Shown: positions 1-10,514 of the stretch, one piece after another
How positions within the stretch are numbered: position 1 is the first letter of the stretch
Layout: each line of letters begins with the position of its first letter
Assembly (NCBI GenBank): GCA_009602735.1
Contig: WELA01012279.1
Span: 445,289 to 469,290 of the forward strand
Length of the DNA stretch: 24,002 nt
Direction: 5' to 3'
DNA from: Mesotaenium endlicherianum
Lineage: Eukaryota; Streptophyta; Zygnematophyceae; Zygnematales; Mesotaeniaceae
Made by a program: the position numbers and the translations under genes
The notes under the pieces: generated by a model
The model's database searches: none
Seen by the model: only the letters and a program-made list of their open reading frames with translations
What the model was told of the DNA's origin: nothing

Positions 1-3000
1 GGGCACGAGGGGAGAGAGGCGGAGGAGGGGGGGAGGGGAAGTGGGAGGGGGAGGGGGGGGCCAGGAAGCAAGACGTGCGGCCCTGCTGCTGCTGCTGGTG
101 CTGCTCCAAAGCTGGTGTACTTGGCACAACACGAGTACGGCACCGTTCTTAGGGAGCGCGTGCAGGCAAGGCCCTCTCCCTCTCTCTTCCTCCCTCTCTC
201 TCTCTCACACCCAGCCCCCCTGCCAGCAGCCTCCTCCCGGCCTCCTCCCTCTACGCCTCAGTCCCTCAAGCAGCTCAGCCTCAGCCTCGAACCCTTAACC
301 CTATTCCCTTAAACCTGAAGCCACTATCCCCGCGAAAGACCTTTCAAAGCCTTGGACTCTGCGTCCTGCAAGGCCCTTGCACCTCACCCTTCCTCGGCGT
401 CTCAGCGTCTTTCAGCCTCTCCTGGCCCCTCTCTGTCTCTCTCAGCCTCTCTCTCAGCCGCTCCGCCCCTTTAGCCACTCGGCCTCTCGGTTCTTCAAGC
501 TTGGCCCTCGTAAGCCTCAGCCCCGGCCTTGAGAGGGGGGAACCCTTCCCTCCCAGGGACACTGCAAGCACGCCTGCAAGCTCCGGGTGCCCCCCCCACT
601 CCCCCTCACCCTCCCCTCCGTCCCCTTTCCCCCCCGGTCCCCGGAGGTTCACCTCAGAACCCTGCCATGCACGCGCGCATGCCTTCCTGACAGCCATGGC
701 TGTCGGCCGGGCCCTGCCATGGCAGCAGCTGATTATTGAAGAAGCCCTAACACCGACCTAGAACGCAGAAGAAAGGGAGAGGCAGGCTCACCCGTTGCCC
801 TGCAATTTTTTGTGCGCCACTTTTGAACTGCCCGTAGCACCCCTCGGAGCCGGAACCTTGAAACCCTAGAAACCTGAGAGCCTTAAACCTTCAAACCGCA
901 GAAGCTTCAAGCCCCAGGCGAGTGTGTGCAACTGGGGGGGCTGCGCTCTGTGCTCGCCCCTCGCCCGTCACGCCTCCGCTCTCCGTTCTTTGCCCTCCGC
1001 CCTCAGACAGCCTCTCAAGAGAGCAGCCTGCCCGCAAGCTACGGTCAGCCTGTCCGCAAATGTGGGGGCAGCTGCACCCGCGAGCGCACGTGAAAGCCCC
1101 GGGGGCGAGAACAGGGGGCGTGGAAGCGGCGCCGGTTACATCAAAGCCGAGAAGTCCGCGTCGAGGTGCGGTGGCTGACATATGGGTGAGCTTTGTAAGC
1201 TGGGCGCGACCTGCCGCTGTGCTGCGCGCCGCCTGTGGCTTCGCTGTGCCTGGACTGTGCTGTGTGCCACGTGTCGCTGGCATATGGCTTCCTCTGAGCT
1301 GTGCTGCGTGCCACTTGTGGCGCCTGGCTCTGCCTAGGCAGCAACGCGCTGGCGGCCCCATCTCGGCCCTCATTGAGCCCTCTGTTGCCCTTCTGTGATG
1401 TGCAGCTTGTGGGCACCAGCGATATGACGACATGTGTCGGCGTGGCCATCCGCGACCCGACGACCGGCAGGTGCTGCCCCCTCATTTACCCCCCCCTTCC
1501 TCCTCCGCCGGCGCTCCCTTCTCTTGTGTCTGCCTCCCTCCCACCCTTTGTCGGGCTCAGGCGCACGTACGAGCAGATGAAGGGTGGGCCTCTCTGAGTG
1601 AGCTCCCCTCGCTATCCATGGGGTTTCACACACTGGCTCTGCTTACCATGCTGCTGCTGTATCTGGTCCCCGCCTGTCTTTCTTCCGGCCAAGCGGTCGC
1701 ACTTTTCCTCCTCCTCCTCTTGCTCCTCCGTTACCCGCGCTCGCTCGTTTGAGTCTGCCTGCCCACCCCGTGCAACCCCTTAGGGCTGCCGACGACTTGC
1801 GCGGCCGCCCCGCTCCCTCTGCTGTACTCCCTAAATCCTAACCCTTAACCCTTCTTTCTGAGCCGTTCGGCTCCAGCTACCGGCAACAGGCTGTGGATGT
1901 CGTGGCTATGGCTATGGTCGCGGGTGTGACTGTGGCTACGGCCTTGGCTTCGGCAGAGGGCTTGTATGGGGTGCGAGGGAGAGAGAGCTGCCAGGTGGCG
2001 GAGCTTACGTGGCCTTTGGCCCACAGTTGACCTACCTCACACTGCCTATCAGATTTCAACGCAGGCCCTACTGCGAAACAAGCTTGGCAGCTGATGCGCA
2101 TCACTTGCCACGCAGTCTGCACATGTCCCGTGTGCATGCGCTCGTGCGTACGCGCTCGTGTCCCAGGGAGTGGGCGCGGATGCGTGCGTGCGCGCGTGCG
2201 TGTGTGCGTGCTGCTGTGAAGTTCAGTAGACGTGTTTGTCTGTTCTCGCAAGAGTGCTTGAGTCTCTCCACCGGCGGGAGTAGAGAAGGGGGGGCAAGCG
2301 TAATGAGCTGGACTCCCTGTGCTCTGTCGAGCGGCGGGTGACAAGGCGGCACCTCACTCTCCCCAACCATTGTTCACAGAGTCAGCGTGGGCCACGTGGA
2401 TACGCCGGATGTCGTCCAGCGGGGCCTCTGTGACATGCTTGCCTCTCTCCAGGCCAACCCCCTCACTCCCCTGGAGGTGCGTCAAATCCCCCCCTCCTGA
2501 TGCCTCAGTGTGTTTTTCAACAGCCAGCCCTGCCCGGTCAGCTTGCGCCACTTCTTAAGTTCTAAGCAGTTCTTAGAGTCCCTTAGCGATGGATTGAGCA
2601 CAATGCTCGTTTGACCTCGTCCACTACTTCCAGTGGCGGTCAACTATGGGCAGCTGCGAGGTCAATTTCTAGTCAACGGTCATACCGCCTCCGTGAGGAA
2701 GTGCCCGTCAAGAGATGGTTGGAGCTGAACCCATTGCTGTGCTGAGCTGGCAGGCTCGGATCTTACTCTCTCTCTCCTTCCCTTGCTTGTTGTTCTATCC
2801 TCATGTCGTCCCCTCTTGTGAAAGTCAACATCATCTGGATTACATGCGGGCTTCTATTTTTGTAGCTAGAGTCCCCCACGCTTTCTTGCTCCTCCTGTGA
2901 AAAGGGCTCCGAGAGCCACCCCCTACCCTGTAAGAGAAAGGAGACGACGGAGAAAGAGAGAGAGAGAGAGAGAGGGAGACAGGCTTGAACACAACAGAGC

Positions 3001-4239
3001 AAGGGATAGGAAGCGGGGCAAAGGTGGGCCCGGGGAGCCAGACTTGTCTGCTGGGGCTGAGTAAGTGGCTGATGATGAGCACTTCACAGAGCTTCCCATT
3101 CTGGGGGTGGGATGGACAATTGCACCCAAAGTTGCTTCCTATATGCGTGCGCGTGTGTGTGCGTGCGTGTGTGTATAAGTGGGTGCGTGCAAGCGTGTGC
3201 TCGTGCACGCGCGTGCGTGTGTGTGTGTGTGTGCATGTGCACGCCCGCTTTGTCCTTCTTCCCGCATGTGGGTGCAGATCCACCTCGTCGGCGCGTTCGA
3301 CGACTCCACCGAGTACCTCGCCTCCCATAGCGCTGACGTAAGCAATGACAAGGATGACATCACCCTGTCCAGTGACGACGTCAGCATTGGCGCGGGGCCT
3401 TCGGCACGCTCTGCTGGCAACCCCGGGGATTGTGCGGCCAGGCAACTCTCGGCTGCCTATGAAGAAAAAATTTTGCCTGCCCGCACAGCCGGCCCCGCCA
3501 GCCCTGCCAGCGTCGCCCAAAGCCCACGCTCCGGATCAAGCTCTGGGTGGGGAAACGGGCGGCCAGGCAAGCCTCCCCCACAAAAGGACGGATTCTCGTG
3601 GCCCCTGGCGGCGGCGCTGGCGGCCCAACTGCACCGCTCGCCGGTCCCCTTCATCCTGCGGACGGCTTGCCTGCTGGAGCTAAACACCCGCGTCGTGGCA
3701 GCGCCGCCAGGTGGCACCCGCCCGCTCGTCCGCGACATCGTGGTGAGCTCGCTCACTCAATCTGCAGTGCCTCACTTCCCAACTCTAAATCTGAGTCCGT
3801 GTAAAGTGCCAGCTGGCAGCCGGCCGCTGCCCTGCTTCCTGGGGGATCCAGGTGTCCAGGTCAGAAGTTGCTATTGAGTCTTGACCTGCTGTTGATGAAC
3901 CAGCCGCTTGATATGCCACAATGACATGCTCGATGAGTGCCGCCATGATTGCCACCTGGCAGATGGACACTGCCACGGGGGGCCTCCATCGCGCCTACTT
4001 CACGCGCTCTTCCAAGGGGCCTGACCTGGCGCTGAGGAGCGCCTGCCTGGCGGGCGGCCAGGATCCTCGCTGGGCCGTCGGCCTCATCAGCACCTACGAC
4101 ACGTTTACAGACATGTTCCGATTGGGCCCCTGCAGGTGCGTGACACGTGGCTTTCTCAGTGTGGACCCTAGAAGAACCTTCTATCTTCGGTATGTGCGTC
4201 GCATCCCGTGTGTTGTTGCTGTGTGCTGTGTGTACGCGC

Positions 4240-4284
<45 letters not shown>

Positions 4285-5954
4285 TGTGTGTGCACGCTCG
4301 TGCATATGTGTGTGCGCGCGTGTCAACGTGTGCTGTGTGCAGTCTGTGTAAGTGTCAGTGAGTTGCTTGCGTATGTCTGCGCGTGCGTCCGTGCTTGTGT
4401 TTGTGTTTGTCGTCCGCTTGCACGTGCGTGCATGTGCGTGTATGTTTGCGTGGTGTGCGCGCGCACGTGCGCGTGCGTGTATCCTTGCGTTGCGTGTTAC
4501 CACGGTGCGAGTGTACCTGTACAGCTGTCTGAGTCGTCATTGTTGTAGTTGCAGCATTCATTGCCCGCTAGTCCAGATTGCGTAGGTCCGTGGACCGTGG
4601 GTCGTGGAACGTCGGGCCTTTTGTGGAACGTCGGGCCTTTTGTGGAACGTGGGCCTATCGTGGACTATGGGCCTATCAGAGCAATGGTGCAGTAGCAATT
4701 TGACTCCGTCGTGTCTTGGACTACCAAGCTCCAGGGTTACCGGGGACCTCAAGCCCAACGCGAGAGGGCCAAATGCAAATTCCGGGGTTTCTTCTTTTTT
4801 TCCCGCGCTTCAGGCTCGCCAACGCGGCCGCATGGGCCTCCCAGATGCTGAGCAAGTCTGACGAGGAGCTGCTGCTCTCCTACTCCACGTCACCGCTGGC
4901 CGAGAGCCCCGACGTCGTTGCGGACTGGAGGGAGTGAGTGCTGATTCCTTCATGCGCTTATTCCATCTTGCTTCGATCTCGCCTTCTGCCTGTGCTTGCA
5001 CGGGCGTGGAGTCCCGCAGTCTTGTTTTTTCTTTGTTCCTTCTTATTTAGTTGCTGGCTTTCTATGCATACACCTCTTGCAACCTCTGCGGGCTGGTTGA
5101 ACAGCTCTGCTGGAAACACATTCAGGCACTCACGCACACACACGCACACACGCATGCACGCACGCGCGCATGCCCACGCGCATTTATACATGCACTTTCA
5201 CTCAACACGCGCACATGTGCATGTGCGCACCCGTACACTGTTACGTTTCGATTCCGGAGCTGCATAAGTTCTGGCCTGAGCGCTTCCTTGCTCCTCGGGC
5301 TGGGCCCGGGGCTAGTAGTAGAAAGTGAGATGGAAAAAATGGGGAACAATCTGCCTGCCCCAAGGCACCTGGGAGAGGCCCTCGAGGCTTCCAGGTGGCG
5401 TCCTCCGCCGCACGCGTGCGACGCACTCAGAGCAGGCCATCTGAACCTCCCCAAGCATCCTGCTATCGATCGGCGTTGCAACGTGCGGTGTACCAGTCCT
5501 GTCTCGGCGGACTTCTGTACGCGTCACGTCAGACTCGAGAATATATTGGAGAAGATAATTTTTGATTTTTTCATGAAGGCGTGCCGGACGGGCAAGGACG
5601 AGCAAAGAGGAAGCTCGCATCCAGAAGAGCTGGCATGCTGCGCACTTTTGGGGGCCAGGTTTTTTGTTTTGTTTGAGCCAGGAATGAATACCGCTCGCTC
5701 GCGCTCCTTCTTACGCCCCTCGTCCTTCATGCCCCTCCCCTCCACTCATCTTCTGTCCGTTTTCCCCCTCGGGGCCCTTTCGTTTGCTCTGCCCTACTCC
5801 GTGGTCATTCTCCCCGTCTCTGCCACCTGGCAGGTGCTTTGAGTTCCTTAGGAAGCACAGGGATTGGCGACAGGTGTTTCCTCGCGGCACCCCCCACGTG
5901 TATGCACGTGGTTTCGACGGGTGTTGGATGCTGGTGGGGGGGCGTCCAAGATGA
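1..5954 (+). CDS. NTAN1: N-terminal asparagine amidohydrolase (NTAN1 family), seven exons, 5' end missing
   Basis: This enzyme deamidates N-terminal Asn to Asp on proteins and so feeds the Arg/N-degron pathway. Seven exons keep one frame: about 1-165, 1406-1470, 2380-2476, 3278-3742, 3963-4135, 4814-4933 and 5834-5954 (TGA 5952-5954), giving 401 codons from the window edge. Family marks in order are [13 protein letters not shown] (exon 1), GTSDMTTC with the conserved, presumed nucleophilic Cys at 1433-1435 (exon 2), a GHVD segment (exon 3), HLVGAFDD (exon 4), [16 protein letters not shown] (exon 5), STSPLAE (exon 6) and a C-terminal FLRKHRDW...[10 protein letters not shown] block (exon 7). 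Exon order and the last block match the plant form best. Exon 4 carries a Ser/Ala/Pro/Gly-rich stretch of about 75 residues not found in the human protein. Five introns are GT-AG; intron 1 fits better as GC-AG (CAG|gcaagg). The exon 1 start is uncertain: frame 1 is open back to base 1 through a Gly/Arg-rich low-complexity stretch, and the true start or acceptor may lie inside or beyond it. No promoter is visible. Confidence 0.9.
166..1405 (+). other. NTAN1 intron 1, low-complexity
   Basis: This intron is pyrimidine-rich at its 5' end (CT runs from about 171 to 230 and again near 410-460). At its 3' end it has three copies of CTGTGCTGYGYGCC (1217-1230, 1255-1268, 1299-1312). Open frames here are shadows of skewed composition. 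The acceptor is ...gatgtgcag before 1406. No family-like exon was seen inside it. Confidence 0.6.
2180..2211. repeat. Alternating purine-pyrimidine tract, intron 2
   Basis: 32 bp of strict purine-pyrimidine alternation, mostly TG and CG steps, inside NTAN1 intron 2. This composition favours left-handed Z-DNA. Confidence 0.8.
2951..2978. repeat. (GA)n microsatellite, intron 3
   Basis: Nearly pure purine run of GA dinucleotides inside NTAN1 intron 3. Confidence 0.9.
3140..3244. repeat. TG/CG alternating tracts, intron 3
   Basis: Two strictly alternating purine-pyrimidine blocks, 3140-3177 (38 bp) and 3202-3244 (43 bp). They lie just upstream of the exon 4 acceptor at 3277 and take the place of a normal polypyrimidine tract until the short cttcttccc stretch. 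Confidence 0.85.
4227..4297. repeat. 71-bp uninterrupted Z-DNA-type tract, intron 5
   Basis: (CG)10 at 4235-4254 is followed directly by a long TG run. Purine-pyrimidine alternation is unbroken for 71 bp. Less perfect TG/CG-rich sequence continues to about 4490. Confidence 0.9.
4604..4677. repeat. 18-19-bp minisatellite, intron 5
   Basis: Four tandem units of the form GTGGAACGTCGGGCCTTTT: two perfect 19-bp units (4604-4622, 4623-4641) and two degenerate 18-bp units (4642-4659, 4660-4677). A further partial unit lies just upstream near 4590. Confidence 0.9.
5131..5173. repeat. CA/CG alternating tract, intron 6
   Basis: 43 bp of strict alternation, CA-rich on the + strand. This is the opposite orientation to the TG-rich tracts of introns 2, 3 and 5. 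Looser CA/TG-rich sequence continues to about 5230. Confidence 0.85.
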
Positions 5955-6467
5955 CAGATGGCGAAAGTGCATGCTTCGAGGAGCGTTATGTGTGGACAGC
6001 TGGCAGAGGTGCTTGCCGGGAAGCCATTTGAGATGATGCTCAGGAGCGCTCGGAGGGGTGCCAACTCTGCTTGTTGACAGCTGGCAGGAACGCTTCACGA
6101 GTTTCACGTGCTGCAAATGCATCACGCACACACGTCCCTTCACCTGCTTCTCTTTCTTCTTATATCAGCATATGTAAGATGAATGCCAGGTTGCACGCAT
6201 GGCCCCCCTTGTCTGGCCGTCATAAAGACATTATACTTTCTTAATGTTGAAGTATTTGGGCCGCCCTCTGTGGCCCCCTCCAATGGCCTTTTTTATTTCA
6301 AATGGAGATAGTAGAATGTATGTCCTGCAAAATGTGTGAATGGTTGACTTTGTGCAAAACAATGACAGACGAGTAGTTCGTTCCTCATTTGTACCCATTT
6401 GTCGAGAGTCGCGCGTGTGCCTTTGAGGTATCCTATGAGACTCCTTTCCGGCTCATAGATGAATAAA
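5955..6467 (+). terminator. Probable NTAN1 3' UTR with AATAAA signal
   Basis: AATAAA lies at 6462-6467, about 510 nt past the stop codon, and is the best polyadenylation signal downstream. An earlier TGTAA (6173-6177), the signal used by many green algae, is an alternative. GC content falls within this stretch from the GC-rich gene to AT-rich DNA. The choice of site is inferred. Confidence 0.4.
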
Positions 6468-8693
6468 ACTCAATGTGTGTGGAGTGTCATCATTGGCGCA
6501 ATTCAGTCATGCTTGTGATTTATTTAAATGGGAATCACTTGAGCCAATATATTGGCCATATTTTGTACCTACAGCCCGCAATAAGAAGGCATTGCCGCTT
6601 GTTAGCACGTCGTATCCCTGATCTCAAGTAGCATTGCCCAGCCCAGTGCATGGAGTTTGACAAGACACATGTCACAAGCGGCCAGTTTCAATTTGGACTA
6701 CACGCGGGCATCAAACACCAGCCATTACAGGCCTCAATCGCTTACAAGCTTGAATGGCGACATGAGGTGGCCTACTGGGCAGCGTTCATTTGGTAGCAGT
6801 TGAAAGCTGAACGAGCTTGAACAATCACTTTCCAAAATCATGTAGGCACCTCTTGTCACCAACCCCCTCTGGACTGGATACTTCGCGACAACGGCGTGAC
6901 AGTTTTCCTTGACGTCGCCTTCGGCCCAAGCATAGCGTCGCCTTCAGGAGCGCGGGGTGTTGCCGAACAATAACCAATATCCCGAAGAACTCACATTAAC
7001 AGTGCACATATGCACTCTCTAGCAGCAAATGCTGTTGCTACCAAGTAGCAAACTTTAGTTTAAGCGTACCCATCAGACTTCACGCAGGGATATATCCCAC
7101 TGCGCTTGTTGGAGCCATCAAGCACCAGGGCCTAGCTTTGCTCAATGATGCTTGATTAAGTAGACGTTGGGAATTTGGAAATGCTTGGTTAAGCTAGTAC
7201 ATTTCCTATAGAGACTAGTTCAATAGATGCTTCACTAGGTAGCCGCCTCGACCTCAAGTGAATGCATACAATATCTTCAACATTGGTCCATCCAGTGCAT
7301 AAGGCAGAAGCCAAGCAGCTTCAGTATTAGCCAGGCACCAAGACTCACAATTAGCTTGCCAAGTGTTTAGCAATGCATAGGACACACACACCCTGAAAAT
7401 GTGCAAGTGGTAAAATGGCCAAAATCGATCAACAATATCGACGTTGGGATTGGGTTCCAACACTGCTGGGTGGGAATTCTAACAAATCCACTATAGGAAT
7501 TCCAATGCAAAACGGATTAACATCTCAACAATTACAAATAATGGGATTAAGCGGCCGGTTGGAGCTACTTTTGAACTTCGAAGTTGAAACAAAACGTCTT
7601 CTGCTATCGACGACAGGATATGGACAAACTTTGACACTTGGATATTGCTTCACAAGTCAACCGTGACGGCCCATCGTGCAATCATTGTATAAGATCCGAC
7701 CACAAGGAAACCATGTTTTTGTTCCGTCAAGGTTCTAAACTGTTATTTTATTCCTTATAACCCGGTGAGATTTTGGATTTTGCACTCAGTGCGCGACATG
7801 AACCCAACCCGTGAGCGGTATTATCCATCTTCACCCCTACATTATTTCTTAGACCATTGTGATTACATTTTTGCACTAGAAAGCGAGAGCACACATTCTT
7901 TGAAAAGAATATTGAATTTGAAGGAGTCAATTTGAGTTTTTTAAATTTTACTTTACACTAGGTGTACCATATAACCTTATATGGATCTAGATTTACAAAT
8001 GCTTTCGTAGTGGGCATTTTTTCTGTGGATGTTTTTTCTCTCATGACTTACTTCAAAATGATGTGCTTCACGTTAGAAAATAAGGTCAAGAGTGTAGAGG
8101 AGGGGAAAATCAAGTTTGCCTCATCCCAATGATTGGGTCAAAAGCTATGACACTTAGCGAGACACTCACTGTCCTTAGCACTCGAAAGTCATTATATATT
8201 GTCATTCTAGCAAGAGAATTGTACGGTTCATGCTATGGTTGACAACGGATCCTTGTGTAAATATGAAGTTCAAATTAATTTCTTTTGACGTTCATTCGCA
8301 TCTCCGATAGCCAAATATAATGTTTGACAATTTGTGTTCAAATTGCTTGATTTCGAAAGAAAGAAGGTGATTATAAAAAGAATAGTAGGAGTAGTAGTAT
8401 GCTACAAATTGCGCGTCATATGTTCTTGTCTAGTCCTTTCCTACATGCTGCTACGCTTATCAGACAATACAAAAGGTCAAGACAACTATATTCCAACTCC
8501 TAAAAAACACTATGGATTGGCAACTGCACTCTTGCTGTGTTCAGGTTTTTCGTCAAATCGCCGCCGTTGGTTATTGCCAATTTGACATAACATATTGCAA
8601 TACTAACAACAACAACCACACTATTGTGCATGGCTAGGACTATCACTGGCACCAACTTCGTTGCCTGCCTCGTGCACCTCTCAGTGGAGTGGA

Positions 8694-8717
8694 GGGTTAG
8701 AGGGGTGGGTGGGTGGG
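8694..8717 (+). other. G-quadruplex motif
   Basis: Five runs of three or four G. The last four are separated by single T loops (GGGG-T-GGG-T-GGG-T-GGG at 8702-8717), the class known to form very stable parallel quadruplexes. It is isolated in AT-rich DNA. Confidence 0.85.
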
Positions 8718-9839
8718 TATGTGTAGCAGCTACCTTCCTGCTGCAATGAGGCTTCTTTGCAAAGAGAAGCCTTATGAGGGTTTTGTTTGGCAATGAAACA
8801 CAACACGTGTGAAATTGATCGAATTTGAACACTTGTCAAATTTTGGTTTGCGCAAACCTTCAATACGTTGTACTTAACAAATGTTTGAAGAGTAACTATA
8901 ATCTTATTATGCATTAAGTTTTTCAAAAAAAAGGAAAAGACAAAACCTTCATCATCTGCTTCTATGCACAACCCCCGTATTGCTCTTCAAATCACCAAAT
9001 TTGAGTAGTTATTGAGTTAGAATATGCAATTTGTAAGTTCTTCAATATATCATATTACATCATTTTGCCCGCGTCGTAATCACCGTGCTGACCAGTCAAA
9101 TGGTTGCTAGTCAACGTATACAAGTCCAATTTGCTTGATTTAAAGTGCGTAAGGTAGCCAAACCAAAAAAAGCTATGACAAGAATAATAAAGAGGATCTA
9201 TGCCAAATCTTAAGACTCGATTTTGTACACATAAAAAATTTACTTTCTTCTCTCACGCACTTTCACACGTGTGAGAGGCACAATAGTACAACAAAAAGTA
9301 TCTCAAATCACGGAAAATTTAATCTATCCAAAACTATGAAGTGTTGGCTACGAGTAAATGTACGCCACTTATGGGCACCTATCTTTCTTTTCTATTGAAT
9401 AAGGATTTCAAGAATAATTTGAAACCATAAATGGTTCTAATGCTGGTACACCTAGTGCTAATGAACTACTTGAATTGTGGGCCTCAAATGAAGCAATCTT
9501 ATTGTTTCACAGCTCATTTTGCAGATTGATCTCTGAAAAATGCCATACAACCACATACAAATCCAACAGAATTAGTCATGGTGTAATAAACAAAACGTGT
9601 GAGATCATATATATACTTTCTGACTACACAAAAAAAGGGAGGGGAGGATTCAAGGTACATTACAACATCATTATTATCTAATGCAAATATGTAGACCAAT
9701 CACCAAAAACAATGAATATAATCGCGGGCCCGTCGGTCGGACGTAAAATTAGTTTGAAGTGTTGGAGGCATGCTACCCCTTCAAGGATAAATCTAACATT
9801 TTATGCAAACATATAGGTTGTCTTTGACTTCTAGGATTG

Positions 9840-10514
9840 TTAGCCCACAAAATAAGAATTTGGGAAGGGCAACGCAGATGCCAGTTTTCCCAGCGCAATT
9901 CCCAGCCACTTGCTAGTAAGTCGCTGGGAAGCCCACGTTTTTTTGCGTGGCGCTTTGGACCGTTTTAGGGTGCATGAAAGACATGGCGTCAGCTGCACCA
10001 TGTGCTCTTCATATGTCACTAGAGCAAACTGTTGATTTCTTCTTACCTTGTCATAGAATGTGCCACTTTGACCTTCATTGAGTGTGAATTTACCTTGGCA
10101 ATGACAGAAATCCTGACCCGATGTACAGAGGCAAACAAACTTAGTGCCACTCACATTCAAACTAGAAAGGAAGCAATAAAGGGGAGGAGCGACTAACTCG
10201 CAAGGCAGAGAGCGACCAATATGCAAGAAGAGCAAATACGTGGTGTACATTTCGTTTTTATAGTAAGGGTGGCATACTTTGTAGATGTGATTAAAGACAT
10301 ACAACCTTTTTATTGTAGCCAAATATAAACAGCTCTTTTGTCTCATGTCCATAGGGTTACTAATAGAATTGAAAGTTATATGAGACATGTCCCTAAGTTC
10401 AACAATGTGCTTCTTAGGGCTTGGCCAACACCCGACGAGAATGTTTTCTGAAATTGACGAACGTACGTGTATGAGAGCGGAATTTGCCAGACCAGATGCC
10501 TTTAACATGGACAT
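9840..10514 (-). CDS. Unrecognised 224-codon ORF (doubtful gene)
   Basis: Open frame from an ATG at 10514 down to 9840, longer than expected by chance in AT-rich DNA. The product has no family motif I recognise. It contains several cysteines in the middle (an FVCLCTSGQDFCHC stretch) and a basic region near the C-terminus (KRSKAPRKK). No spliced continuation is evident. It could be a transposon-derived fragment or a chance ORF. Two small fold-backs lie in its 3' part (9887-9930 and 9933-9950). Confidence 0.2.
   Translation of the reverse strand: MSMLKASGLANSALIHVRSSISENILVGCWPSPKKHIVELRDMSHITFNSISNPMDMRQKSCLYLATIKRLYVFNHIYKVCHPYYKNEMYTTYLLFLHIGRSLPCELVAPPLYCFLSSLNVSGTKFVCLCTSGQDFCHCQGKFTLNEGQSGTFYDKVRRNQQFALVTYEEHMVQLTPCLSCTLKRSKAPRKKTWASQRLTSKWLGIALGKLASALPFPNSYFVG

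Noticed and set aside
1-12. GGCACGAGG at the window start, like a cDNA-library adaptor
   Set aside because: The sequence contains introns and intergenic DNA, so it is genomic; the match is short and probably chance.
41-312. Two small overlapping ORFs at the window start
   Set aside because: The conserved NTAN1 reading uses frame 1 only up to 165; what follows is intron sequence of skewed composition.
891-1485. Long overlapping ORFs on both strands in intron 1
   Set aside because: GC-rich DNA has few stops; no family resemblance, and the exon 2 evidence shows this is intronic.
3861-4548. ORFs encoding Thr/His or Val/Cys repeats
   Set aside because: These are translations of the TG/CA microsatellites in intron 5.
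7415-7666. 83-codon + strand ORF
   Set aside because: Reads plausibly as protein, but no motif, no continuation and no neighbour context support a gene.
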